Positions 18,074 through 26,700 of a DNA stretch of 64,000 bases are shown here, piece after piece. Each line of letters begins with the position of its first letter. The stretch's first letter is position 1. Source of the DNA: Chloroflexota bacterium (GTDB taxonomy: Bacteria; Chloroflexota; Anaerolineae; Anaerolineales; DRMV01); the NCBI GenBank assembly GCA_011322445.1, contig DRMV01000037.1, forward strand, positions 1 to 64,000, written 5' to 3'. Both the position numbers and the translations under genes were made by a program. The notes under the pieces are model-generated. The model saw nothing but the letters and a program-made list of their open reading frames with translations. It was not told the DNA's origin and made no database searches.

Positions 18074-18074
18074 T
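18069..18074 (+). promoter_or_regulatory. TATAAT exactly 6 nt before the ATG of the next gene
   Basis: TATAAT at 18069-18074 is followed by CGGGGC and the ATG at 18081. The TAA stop of the preceding gene (18071-18073) lies inside the hexamer. A start site about 7 nt after the -10 would coincide with the A of the ATG, giving a leaderless mRNA. No -35 hexamer is apparent. The same spacing occurs at 30048, 48384 and 54834. Confidence 0.5.
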
Positions 18075-18080
18075 CGGGGC

Positions 18081-19676
18081 ATGAAGGCTTACCTGCGTTC
18101 TCGCCGCTGGGCTTTGGGGTACGGGCTTGTGCTGGCTGTGCTGGTGGCGTTGCCTTACGCCGCAGCATGGCAGGCGCAGGGGCAGGCGTGGCGGTTCAGC
18201 GGCTTTTTGATGGGGGTGGAAGACGGCAATTCTTACCTTGCCAAGATGCTTTTGGGGGCGCGAGGAGCGTGGCTCTTTCGGCTACCTTATACCACCTGGC
18301 GCCTCGCGCCTTTGCCGGTGTTTTTGCCCTATCTCTGGTTGGGGAAATTGGCCGCCGGCGCAGGATTGCACTTGCAATTGGCGGTGCTTTTCCATTGGGC
18401 GCGCCTTGCAGGAGTGGTGGCGTGGGTATTGGCGACCTATGATTTTGCCGCGCTTTTCCTGCCCGCGGAACGCTGGCGCCGTTGGGCGGTAGTGCTTGCC
18501 ACGGCGGGGGCAGGGCTGGGTTGGTTGCTTGCCCCCTGGGCGCGTTTGAGTTGGGCCGGACCGTTGTGCTTTTATTCCCCCGAAACTTATGGCTTTTTGG
18601 CGGCGCTGTTGCTGCCGCATTTGCTCTGGGCGCGGGCTTTGCTGTTGTGGATTTTGCGCCGCGTGTTGCTTGCTTCGCCCCGCAGGATGGAATGGCAGGC
18701 CGCGGCGTTGGCGGCGTTGCTGGCCTGGCTGCACCCGTTGGAATTGCTGCCGTTGGTGGCGGTGTTGGGCGGCTGGGGTGGCGGCACAGTGCTTTGGGCG
18801 TGGTGGCGGCAAGGAAAGCCAGAGGCCATCCGCCAGGCGCGTCAGATAGCCCCTCGGGCAGGCCCAGCGTTGGCCGTAGCCAGCCTGGCGGCGGGGGGGT
18901 ACGCCTGGCTTGCGCGTGTCAACCCGTATTTGCGCGTTTGGACGGCGCAAAATTTGCTCCCTTCACCGCCGTGGTGGCAGTACGGGTTGGCGTATGGCTG
19001 GCTGCTGCCTTTCGCGTGGTGGGGCAGGTGGCGGTGGCGGCGCGGAGGGTGGCGCACGGTTTTGCCGCTGGTGTGGGTGGCGATTTTCCCTGCCCTGGTT
19101 TACGCCCCTCTCACCGTCCAGCGCCGCCTGGCCGATGGCGTTTGGGTGGCGTGGGCAGTATTGGCCGCGGCTGGCTTGGCCGAAGCCGCTCGCCGCTGGG
19201 GGCATTCCCGCATCCGCAAACTGGCTTGGGGCGTGTTAGGGATGGCTGTGGTCCCCAATGTGCTGGTGTTGGTGGGGGTGATGGGCATGGCCTTTCGGCA
19301 CGCACCGCCGGCTTTTCTGCCTGAGCGTGAGGTGGCTGCTTTTCAGGCGCTGGGGGCGCAGGTGGCCTCCGGCGACGGTGTTTTGGCCGCTTATGCAACC
19401 GGCAACGCCTTGCCTGCCTGGGCGCCGGTGCGGGTCGTTGCGGGGCTGGGGCCGGAAAGCCCCCACCTGGCAGTGCAGGAAGCCGCGTTGCGGCAGTTCT
19501 TCTCGCCCGCAACGCCCGACAGTTGGCGGCGTGCCTTCCTGCAGGAAAACCACCTGCGTTGGGTGTTTTGGGGGCCTGCCGAACGCGCCCTCGGTGGCTG
19601 GGACCCGCACCAAAGCGCCTGGCTTTGCCTGCGCTATGAGCAGGATGGCTATGCCTTCTGGGAGGTATGCCGGTGA
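18081..19676 (+). CDS. Polytopic membrane protein, module copy 2 protein A
   Basis: Function unknown; paralog of the protein at 14443-15981. The 531 residues contain about ten hydrophobic segments. The shared N-terminal stretch is VEDGNSYLAKMLLGARGAW, followed by LPYTTW. The shared C-terminal stretch is RWVFWGPAERALGG. Middle regions are diverged, consistent with an old duplication. It starts 7 bp after the YfhO-like gene and its 3' end overlaps the second YfhO-like gene by 10 bp. A TATAAT immediately upstream may start a second transcript here. Confidence 0.75.
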   Translation: MKAYLRSRRWALGYGLVLAVLVALPYAAAWQAQGQAWRFSGFLMGVEDGNSYLAKMLLGARGAWLFRLPYTTWRLAPLPVFLPYLWLGKLAAGAGLHLQLAVLFHWARLAGVVAWVLATYDFAALFLPAERWRRWAVVLATAGAGLGWLLAPWARLSWAGPLCFYSPETYGFLAALLLPHLLWARALLLWILRRVLLASPRRMEWQAAALAALLAWLHPLELLPLVAVLGGWGGGTVLWAWWRQGKPEAIRQARQIAPRAGPALAVASLAAGGYAWLARVNPYLRVWTAQNLLPSPPWWQYGLAYGWLLPFAWWGRWRWRRGGWRTVLPLVWVAIFPALVYAPLTVQRRLADGVWVAWAVLAAAGLAEAARRWGHSRIRKLAWGVLGMAVVPNVLVLVGVMGMAFRHAPPAFLPEREVAAFQALGAQVASGDGVLAAYATGNALPAWAPVRVVAGLGPESPHLAVQEAALRQFFSPATPDSWRRAFLQENHLRWVFWGPAERALGGWDPHQSAWLCLRYEQDGYAFWEVCR

Positions 19677-21964
19677 ACCGCTTGCGCCGCCTTTCGCCGC
19701 GCGTGTTGCTTTGGCTGGCCCCGTTCTTCTTGCTTGCGCCTGCGCTACGGCCGGGGTACGCCCTCTTTTGGGGAACGCCCGCGTTGCAGTTTGTGCCGTG
19801 GCATTGGTGGGCGTGGGATGTGCTGCGCCACGGCCATCTGCCGCTTTGGAATCCGCTTTTGGGCGCGGGGGCGCCGTTGGCGGCGAATGATCAGAGCGCG
19901 TTGTTCTACCCTCTGAACTGGCTACTGGTGCCGTTTGCTGCCCTGGGGGGGCGGGTGGGGCTGGCATGGGCGCATGGCTTGTTGGCTGCGTTGCACCTGG
20001 CGTTGGCCGGGTGGGGAATGGCGAAGGTGTTGGACGATTTTGATGCCCCCGAGCCTGCACCTACCGTGGCCGGGTTGGCGTATGCCCTTTCGGGCTATCT
20101 GGTGGCGCGGCTGGGCTTTTTCAGTATCAACGCGGCCGCGGCGTGGATTCCGTGGCTGTTATGGGCTGCGCGACGGGTGGCTGAGAGGCCTACCCGCCGT
20201 CGGGTGGCGGGCCTGGCGGGGCTGTGGGGCTTGCAACTTTTGGCCGGCCACACCCAAACGGCCTGGTACACGGCGTTGTTGGTGGGGGTATGGGTGCTCT
20301 TCTGGCTGCGCAAGCCGCTGAAGAAACGGGTGGCGGCGCTGGCTGCGGCGGCTTTCCTGGGCCTGGCTTTGGCCGCGGTGCAGTGGTTGCCCACCGCGGT
20401 GTATTTGTGGCAATCGCAGCGGGCGGGCGGCGCGCCGGCCTGGGCGCTGGATTATTCCTTCTGGCCGTGGCATTTTCTCACGCTGCTCATGCCCGATGCG
20501 TTTGGCAACCCGGCGCACGGCAATTATTGGGGCTACGGCGCGTTTTGGGAAGATGCCGTGTATCTCGGGATGTTGCCGTTATTGTTGGCCGGGCTGGCCT
20601 TGCGCTGGGGAAAACCGCGGCGCGCCGTGGTGTGGGGCGGGATTGTGGTTGTGGGCGGTTTTGTGCTGGCTTTGGGCAAGTTCACGCCGGTTTTCATGGT
20701 GCTGTATCGCCATGTGCCGACGTTTGCCATGTTCAAAGCCCCGGCGCGTTGGCTGATTTGGCCGGAAACCGCGCTGGCGCTCTTGGGTGGCCTGGGGGTG
20801 GCATCATGGCGGCGCCCGCGGGGACGGGCGCTTTACTGGACGCGTCTGGGCACGGCAGGGGCGTTGGCGGTGGCGTTAGGCGCGGGGTTGGCGTGGGTGC
20901 TGGCCGGGGATGTCCGGCTGACGATGGTGCGCTCGGCGGCGTTGGCAGGCTTTTGGGCGCTGGGGGTGGGGCTTTTGGCCTTGCGAGCGCCCCAGGCTGC
21001 GAGCTCCTCTGAGAAGGCAGCGGGGGTTGGGCTGTGGCCGTGGGCAGTGGCGCTCTGGGTCTTGGCCGATTTGCTGGTGGCAGGCGGGGGGTTGAATCCT
21101 GCCGCGCGGGCGCAACCCCTTTACGGCGCGACGCCACCGGAGGTTCGGAGGGTTGAGACCCTGGCGGCAGGCGGACGGGTTTACCTGCCGCCCAACGATG
21201 AGGAACGCCTGAAGTTTAAGCGGTTCTTCCGCTTTGATGATTTTTCCCCGCCACCGGGTGGATGGGAAAGTTTGCGCCCCGCGCTGTTGCCCAACCTGAG
21301 CCTGCTGGATGGCCTTGCTTCGGCCAATAATTTTGACCCCTTGCTCCCGGCGCGCTATGTGTGGTACACGATGGCCAGTGCGGCTCAACCGCCTGTTGCC
21401 CGGCAACGCCTGTGGGAACGCCTGGGCGTGGGCGCGGTGGGGCATGTCGCAGCCGGGCCGCCTTACAGCGTGCAGTGGGAAGCCCTGGCGGCTGAGCCGC
21501 AGGCGCGATGGGTGCCGCGCGCGGTGTGGGTGAACGCCGCCGGGGCCGCGTGGGGTGAACTCGCCCGTCGGGCGCGGCAGGGGGGGGCGGCGTGGCAATG
21601 TGTGGTGGTGCTGGAAGGCCCTCCGCAACCGCCTGAGCCTGCTTGCAGCACCCAGTGGTCGGTGCAGCGCGTCGCGGGGACGCCGCAGCGTGAGGTGTGG
21701 GAAGTGCAGGCGCCGCAAGATGGCGGCTTTGTGGTGTTTTCCGAAACCTGGTATCCGGGTTGGCAGGCGTGGGTGGATGGTCAGCAGGTGCCGCTGTACC
21801 GCGCCGATTACCTCTTTCGGGCGGTGCCGGTGCCGGCGGGGAAGCATCAGATTATGCTGGAGTATCGCCCGTGGTGGTGGCCGGTGGGGGCGGCGGGCAG
21901 CCTGTTGGCCGTGCTGGCGCTGTTTGTGTTGTGGTGGCGCCGGCGGGCAAAGGGTTTCGTATAG
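19667..21964 (+). CDS. YfhO-like polytopic membrane protein, module copy 2 protein B
   Basis: A 765-residue YfhO-family membrane protein. The N-terminal LPLWNPLLGAGAPLAANDQS and LFYPLNWL are classic for the family. About twelve transmembrane segments run to residue 480. The C-terminal extracytoplasmic domain ends in ETWYPGWQAWVDGQQVP and PVPAGKHQIMLEYRP before a last membrane helix. It is likely a membrane glycosyltransferase using a polyprenyl-phosphate sugar, although the acceptor is unknown. It is paralogous to the gene at 15971-18073. The ATG at 19667 overlaps the upstream gene. The final codons and the stop (KGFV, TAG) fall inside the first copy of a short repeat (21956-21967), so the original C-terminus may have been altered by that repeat. 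Confidence 0.85.
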   Translation: MPVNRLRRLSPRVLLWLAPFFLLAPALRPGYALFWGTPALQFVPWHWWAWDVLRHGHLPLWNPLLGAGAPLAANDQSALFYPLNWLLVPFAALGGRVGLAWAHGLLAALHLALAGWGMAKVLDDFDAPEPAPTVAGLAYALSGYLVARLGFFSINAAAAWIPWLLWAARRVAERPTRRRVAGLAGLWGLQLLAGHTQTAWYTALLVGVWVLFWLRKPLKKRVAALAAAAFLGLALAAVQWLPTAVYLWQSQRAGGAPAWALDYSFWPWHFLTLLMPDAFGNPAHGNYWGYGAFWEDAVYLGMLPLLLAGLALRWGKPRRAVVWGGIVVVGGFVLALGKFTPVFMVLYRHVPTFAMFKAPARWLIWPETALALLGGLGVASWRRPRGRALYWTRLGTAGALAVALGAGLAWVLAGDVRLTMVRSAALAGFWALGVGLLALRAPQAASSSEKAAGVGLWPWAVALWVLADLLVAGGGLNPAARAQPLYGATPPEVRRVETLAAGGRVYLPPNDEERLKFKRFFRFDDFSPPPGGWESLRPALLPNLSLLDGLASANNFDPLLPARYVWYTMASAAQPPVARQRLWERLGVGAVGHVAAGPPYSVQWEALAAEPQARWVPRAVWVNAAGAAWGELARRARQGGAAWQCVVVLEGPPQPPEPACSTQWSVQRVAGTPQREVWEVQAPQDGGFVVFSETWYPGWQAWVDGQQVPLYRADYLFRAVPVPAGKHQIMLEYRPWWWPVGAAGSLLAVLALFVLWWRRRAKGFV

Positions 21965-22012
21965 CCAAGAAAAACGGGGAGGGGCTTCGCTGTCGTGGGC
22001 TTCGTATAGCCA
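21956..22012. repeat. Two copies of TTCGTATAGCCA, 45 bp apart
   Basis: TTCGTATAGCCA occurs at 21956-21967 and 22001-22012; a third copy lies at 56305-56316. The second and third copies also share the following bases, [T/G]GTTA. A 12-mer is not expected three times by chance in 64 kb. The first copy supplies the stop codon of the YfhO-like gene. The rest of the gap before the hairpin at 22062 holds nothing recognisable. Confidence 0.6.
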
Positions 22013-22061
22013 TGTTATTGCGGTTGGGTAAGGGGGGGGATTTCCTGGCAGGAAAACGCAA

Positions 22062-22096
22062 ACGCCCCGCCACGGGGGAAGGTGTGGGCGGGGCGT
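22062..22096. terminator. Hairpin between convergent YfhO-like and anti-sigma-like genes
   Basis: ACGCCCCGCC at 22062-22071 is complementary to GGCGGGGCGT at 22087-22096, with a 15-nt loop. It lies about 100 bp after the plus-strand stop and 57 bp beyond the minus-strand stop. On the minus strand it is followed by ttgcgttttcc. No long U tract is present on either side. Confidence 0.6.
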
Positions 22097-22152
22097 AAGG
22101 CGCAGACGCTTTACGACTTGCGTTGAGGCGAGGCGAGCGAAAAGCCGGCGGC

Positions 22153-23025
22153 TCATTCTTCGTCGTTGGGGGTGTTGGTGTCTTCTGCTTCGGGCTCTTT
22201 TTTCGCGCGCACCACCTTCTTGGCCCCCGCGGCGGCTGTGCCGAGCACTTCTGCGCTGGCCTTGGCCGTTTGGGCAGCGCCTTTCGCGGCTGCCACTGTG
22301 GTTTTCAGCCCACTTTTGGCCACTTCGGCAGCGCTTTTGGCGCTTTCGGCGGCAACCTTGGCGCCGGTTTGTGCCATTTTTGCCCCGGTTTTCGCCGCAC
22401 CGTGGGCGGCTTGCAGGCCCGCTTTGGCAACTTTGGATGCCACTTTCGGCGGTGCGGTGAGCGCGCCTTTGAGGGGCTTCTCGGCGATGTCTTCCAACAC
22501 TTCGCCGGTTTCGGCGAGGGTTGCGGCAGCGTCGGCGGTGGCTTGCAGGCCGGTTTGCAGGGCTTCGGTGCTGCCTTTGAGGGCAGTTTTGCCGGCTTGC
22601 CCCATTTGTCGGGCAGCCTGAGAGGCACTTTGGGCCGCGGTTTGGGCGGTGGCTGCGCCGGCTCGGGCCGCGGTTTGGGCTGCATTGGCGCTGGCCGAGG
22701 CAACCTCGGTCGCGGCTTTCCCTGCCGCAATGGCTTTGGCCTTGGCTAACGCCAGCAGTTCCTGCGGAATGCGCAGCAAAGGCTCGCCACGGCGGGCGCG
22801 CTCGGCGTTCATGCGCTCGTAAAGCCGCAGTTTGGCCTCCGGCGACAGCGTGCTGGCGGTGGCTTCCCGCGCTTTCTCGCGTAAGGCACGCATTTCTTCC
22901 ACAGCCTTCCGCAGCGTGGGCGAGTTTTTGAGCCGCGCTTCAAAACTGGCCCGCACTTTGGGGGGCAGCAGGCCGTCCAGGTAGTCGGCAATCAGTTTTT
23001 CGTCCGAAGGATTTTTAGGGGTCAT
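22153..23025 (-). CDS. Anti-sigma-like N-terminus joined to LEA-like Ala/Lys-rich helix
   Basis: Gene directly downstream (21 bp) of the ECF sigma factor. The first 55 residues (DEKLIADYLDGLLPPKVRASF, then RLKNSPTLRKAVEEMRALRE) have the look of an anti-sigma domain but lack the zinc-binding His/Cys set. From about residue 100 to 270 the protein is nearly all Ala, Lys, Thr, Gly, Gln and Ser, in amphipathic repeats such as AAKTGAKMAQTGAKVAAESAK. This is typical of LEA-like or apolipoprotein-like helices. No transmembrane segment is visible, unlike most anti-sigma factors. The tail is acidic. The 290-residue product starts at the ATG at 23025 with GGAG upstream; a GTG nine bases earlier is less well placed. 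Role as anti-sigma is inference from position. Confidence 0.7.
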   Translation of the reverse strand: MTPKNPSDEKLIADYLDGLLPPKVRASFEARLKNSPTLRKAVEEMRALREKAREATASTLSPEAKLRLYERMNAERARRGEPLLRIPQELLALAKAKAIAAGKAATEVASASANAAQTAARAGAATAQTAAQSASQAARQMGQAGKTALKGSTEALQTGLQATADAAATLAETGEVLEDIAEKPLKGALTAPPKVASKVAKAGLQAAHGAAKTGAKMAQTGAKVAAESAKSAAEVAKSGLKTTVAAAKGAAQTAKASAEVLGTAAAGAKKVVRAKKEPEAEDTNTPNDEE

Positions 23026-23046
23026 GGGGCACACTCCAGAGGGGGG

Positions 23047-23637
23047 TCAGGCGGCTGTCAAATGGTTGCTAAGGAAGGCGCGCAGGGCATTGCGGGCGCG
23101 ATGCACCCGGACCTTGGCGGCGGAAACGGAAATTTCCAGCGCGTCGGCGACTTCTTCCATACTCAGGTCTTCCATCTCGAAAAGCACAAAGGCCGCCCGC
23201 AGTGTGGGGGAAAGGGTTTCCAGCCCGGCGTTGATGAGGGCGTTGATTTCCTGGCGGTCCAGCCAATCTTCGGGCAGCACCGCTTGTGTATCGGGGAGCA
23301 GTTCGGCGGCGTCTTCACTCAGGTCTTCCAGTGAGTCGGTGGCGGCATCGGTTTTGCGTTGGCGTTTGCGCAGTATATCCAGCGCTTTGTTGGTGACGAT
23401 GCGGTAGAGCCACGAACTGAGGCGGGCCTGGCCCTGGAAATCGCCGATGCGAAGGTACACTGTCAGGAAGGCTTCCTGCATCGCGTCTTCGGCGTCGTGT
23501 GGGTTTTGCAGCAGACGGTAGGCGGTGCGGTAAACACCGTCGGCGTATTGCTCGATGAGCTGTTCGTAGGCGTCGGCTTCACCGCGACGCAGGGCGGCGA
23601 CCAGGGTAATTTCGTCAGGGTAAGGGAAAACGCTCAT
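23047..23637 (-). CDS. ECF-type RNA polymerase sigma factor
   Basis: A 196-residue sigma-70-family extracytoplasmic-function factor. Region 2 is visible at about 20-90 (YRLLQNPHDAEDAMQEAF, then LSSWLYRIVTNKALDILRK). Region 4 covers 125-185 (LSPTLRAAFVLFEMEDLSMEEVADAL, helix-turn-helix at VSAAKVRVHRAR). The linker of about 45 residues is acidic. Upstream is a promoter of ECF type (TGTAAC-N17-CGTC), which suggests that it transcribes its own gene. It is followed by the anti-sigma-like gene and preceded, after a terminator, by the MMPL transporter. The stress signal is unknown. Confidence 0.95.
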   Translation of the reverse strand: MSVFPYPDEITLVAALRRGEADAYEQLIEQYADGVYRTAYRLLQNPHDAEDAMQEAFLTVYLRIGDFQGQARLSSWLYRIVTNKALDILRKRQRKTDAATDSLEDLSEDAAELLPDTQAVLPEDWLDRQEINALINAGLETLSPTLRAAFVLFEMEDLSMEEVADALEISVSAAKVRVHRARNALRAFLSNHLTAA

Positions 23638-23680
23638 GGTGACATGCTCCGGCTGGGGGAAACCCCTGTGGTATTTCTTA

Positions 23681-23726
23681 GACGCATTCCGGGGGATGTT
23701 GGTTACATGTTATTGGTTACATGTTA
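23681..23726 (-). promoter_or_regulatory. ECF-type promoter TGTAAC-N17-CGTC with tandem 14-bp repeat
   Basis: On the minus strand the -35 TGTAAC is the complement of 23702-23707, and CGTC is the complement of 23681-23684, with exactly 17 bp between. This matches known ECF consensus promoters such as those of Bacillus sigma-X and sigma-M. The -35 lies in a perfect tandem 14-bp repeat (TTGGTTACATGTTA at 23699-23712 and 23713-23726), so a second TGTAAC sits 14 bp upstream. The predicted leader is about 35 nt before the sigma ATG at 23637. Confidence 0.7.
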
Positions 23727-23730
23727 CCAG

Positions 23731-23771
23731 AAAAAAACACCGCCGGGGCGGGAAAGCCGCGCCCCGGCGGT
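23731..23771 (-). terminator. Rho-independent terminator of the MMPL gene
   Basis: A perfect 12-bp stem (23739-23750 and 23760-23771, ACCGCCGGGGCG) with a 9-nt loop is followed, on the minus strand, by seven T residues (complement of 23731-23737). It starts 15 bp after the MMPL stop and separates that gene from the sigma-factor promoter. Confidence 0.9.
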
Positions 23772-23786
23772 CGAAGCCCTGAAGGG

Positions 23787-26700
23787 TTATGCTTTGTGCC
23801 TGACCCGCTCGGCCAGCAGGCGGAACAGCCCGCCGTGGCCGATGGGGTGTTTGGCCGGCCACCAGTTCCAGCGGCCGAGCACGGCGGCAATGGAAGGCAC
23901 CAGCACGGCGCGCACGATGAAGGTATCTAACAGCACGCCCATAGCAATGGCAGCCCCGATCTGGAAAAGGCTGGTGATGGATGAGGTCATCAACGCGCCG
24001 AACGTGCCTGCCAGGATGATGCCCGCGGAGGTGATGACCCCGCCGGTATAGGCCGAAGCACGCAGCACGCCTTCCCGCACGCTGCCGCGCTTTTCTGCTT
24101 CTTCCCACAGGCGGGAAGTCAGGAAGATGTTGTAATCGGCGCCCAGGGCCACCAGCAGGGTGAAAATCACCACCGGGATGGAGTAGTTCACCCCCGGCGC
24201 ACCCATCAATTTCTGGAACACAAGCACGCTCAGCCCCATCGTGCTGCCGTAGGAAAGGAGCACGGTGAGGATGAGGTAGAGCGGCGCAACCAGACTGCCC
24301 AGCAGGATGATGAACACGAGAAGCACGCCCACGGTGGTCGCAGCCATCACTTTGGGAAAGTCTTCGCTTACGATGGTGCGGATGTCGTACACCTGCATGA
24401 TGGGGCCGGTGACGTGGGCCTGCAAGCCTTGGGCTTGGGCGGCTTCCTGGGCGGCGGTGCGAATGCGCCCGGCGGTTTCAAGGGCCTGCTCGCCATAGGG
24501 GTCGCCTTTGACCAGCACTTGAATTTGCGCTGCGCGGTCATCTTGGCTCAGGAAGGTGCTGAGCAGGGTGCCTGCTTCGGGTTGCTGCTCGACGAGCGCG
24601 TTGGGGAGGAAGTAGGCATTGGCGGGCAGCGCATCGGCTAAGGCGTTGAGGTCGTGGGTGAGCGCTTTGACGTCCGTTTCCAGCGCGGCGATGGCCTGCT
24701 GGGCTGCTGCGGTATCCATGCCGGGCAGCGCAGGCGGCACAAAGCGGGCATCGCGCCCCTCAAAGCGCTTTGCCAGCGTCTGGATGCCGGTTTTCAGAGC
24801 CGTGGTGGCTTGTTGCAGTGCCTCGGCTTGTTGCTGCGCCGCGGGAAGTTGCATCAACGGCGGGTAGGAGAACGGCGCAGGCTGCCCGGCGAAGGTTTGA
24901 GCCAGTGTGCTGAGGTCCTGGCTCAGACCCTGTAAGGCCGTTTGCAGTGAAGCCACTGCTTGCTGGACCTGTTGGGCTGAGGCTTCGTTGCCTTCCGCCT
25001 GGGCCTGCTGCAAGGTTTGCTGGATGACCTGGATGGCCTGCAGGCGGGTGAGGGCATCGGCGTAAGCAGGCTGAGCCTGAATTTGCGGGTAAGCCTTGCC
25101 CAGGGCGACGAGATAGCCACCCACCACCGTGAGCGGGCTTTCCGCCTGTTGCCCCTGGGGGGTGAACAGGGTTTGCAGGGCCGCGGGGTTGTTGAGTTGG
25201 GCTGCCGTTTTGTCGAGGGCCTGGGCGAGCATTGCCAGTTGAGCATCCGCCTGTTGCATTTTCTCGGCCTGCGCCATGCCCTGCTGAAGCGTGGCGAGGG
25301 CGCGTAAGGCTTGCTGGTAGCCGGGGGCGTTTTTGACTTCGGGGTAAGCCTGCGCCAGGGCTTGCAGATAGGCCTCGAGCCCTTGTAGCCCTTCGGCGGC
25401 GTTCGCGGAGGGGGCGCCCGGCTTCAGGCTGTCCATGTTTTGGGCGAGCAGGTTCAATTGGGTGCTGACTTGCAACCCTTGCATCAAGTTATCCAGCCGG
25501 GTGCGCAGGTCCTTGAGCCGTTGGCGGGCGTCGGCGTATTCCGGCTGTTGAGCGGCTTTGGGGAAGGCCTTTCCGAAGTCATCGAGATAGGCTTCCAGGG
25601 TGTGCAAGGCCGCGGTGGGGTCGCCTTTGGCCTGGGCCAGCGCGTGCGGGTCGGCCTGGAGCCCTTTTTGCAGGCCCGAAGCCAGGGTGCGGAGCTGGTC
25701 GGGGGCAAGGAGGGCCTGTTCCAGTTGAGGCTGTTCGCCGCCGGTGGGATGTACCACGCTGCGCACTTTGGCAACACCATCAACTTGCGCCAGGGCCTGG
25801 TTCACCGCAGCGATGCGTTCCAGCCCCTGCGGCGAGCGCAGGTCGTGGTCGCCATCCAGCACCACGATGATCGGCATCATCTCGCCGGTGTTGAAGTGGG
25901 CTTTGATGAGTTCGAAGCCCTGCCGCGAATCGGCGCTGGCGGGAATTTCGTTCAAGATGTCGAAGGAGCGGTGCATTTGTGGCAGCAGGATGTAAGGCAG
26001 CAACAGTACCACGGTGGTGACCACGGCAATCAGGCCGGGTTTGGCGGTGATGGCATGGGCCACGCGTTCCCAGAAGGGGGAGCGATGCTCGCTTTGCTGG
26101 TCGCGAATTTTCCGGTGGAAGGGCCAGAAGAGGTAGGGCCCCAGCAGCGAAAGCAATGCCGGGGTGAGGGTGATGGAGGCCAACCACGCCATAGCCACCG
26201 CGAGCGCCATTGCAGGGCCCTGGGCGCGGGTCATCCCGAAGCGGGCGACCATCATGCTCAAAGTGCCGATGACCACGGTGGCGGCGCTGGCCGTGAGTAC
26301 TGGGGCAATGCGGGTCACGGTTTCGCGGTCGGCTTCCTCACGATCCTGGTTGGGGCGGCGGGAAACTTCCTCGCGGTAGCGCGAAATGAGGAAGAGGGCG
26401 TAATCGGTGCCGACTCCGAAAATGAGCACCACCAGGAAGGCGTCCATCATGGTGGAAACTTTCATGATGTTGGCCTTGGCAAGATAGCCCAAAATGCCGC
26501 GACTGGTGAGGTAAGCCACCCCAATGGTGACCAGCGGCACCCCTGCGGCAATCGGCGCACGATAGACTAACAAAAGCACCACAATCACCAGCAGGATGGT
26601 TGCCCAGGTGGTGCTGTCGACGCTTTTGAGGATATGGTGCATCAAGTCGCGCCCGATGGGCGTTTGCCCCGTGAGATGAACGGTGAGGTTTTGGGGGCGA

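Noticed and set aside
22123-22749. A plus-strand frame (208 codons) opposite the anti-sigma-like gene, rich in Gly and Phe
   Set aside because: It is the reverse complement of the Ala/Lys-rich repeat region and has no ribosome site; composition explains the open frame.
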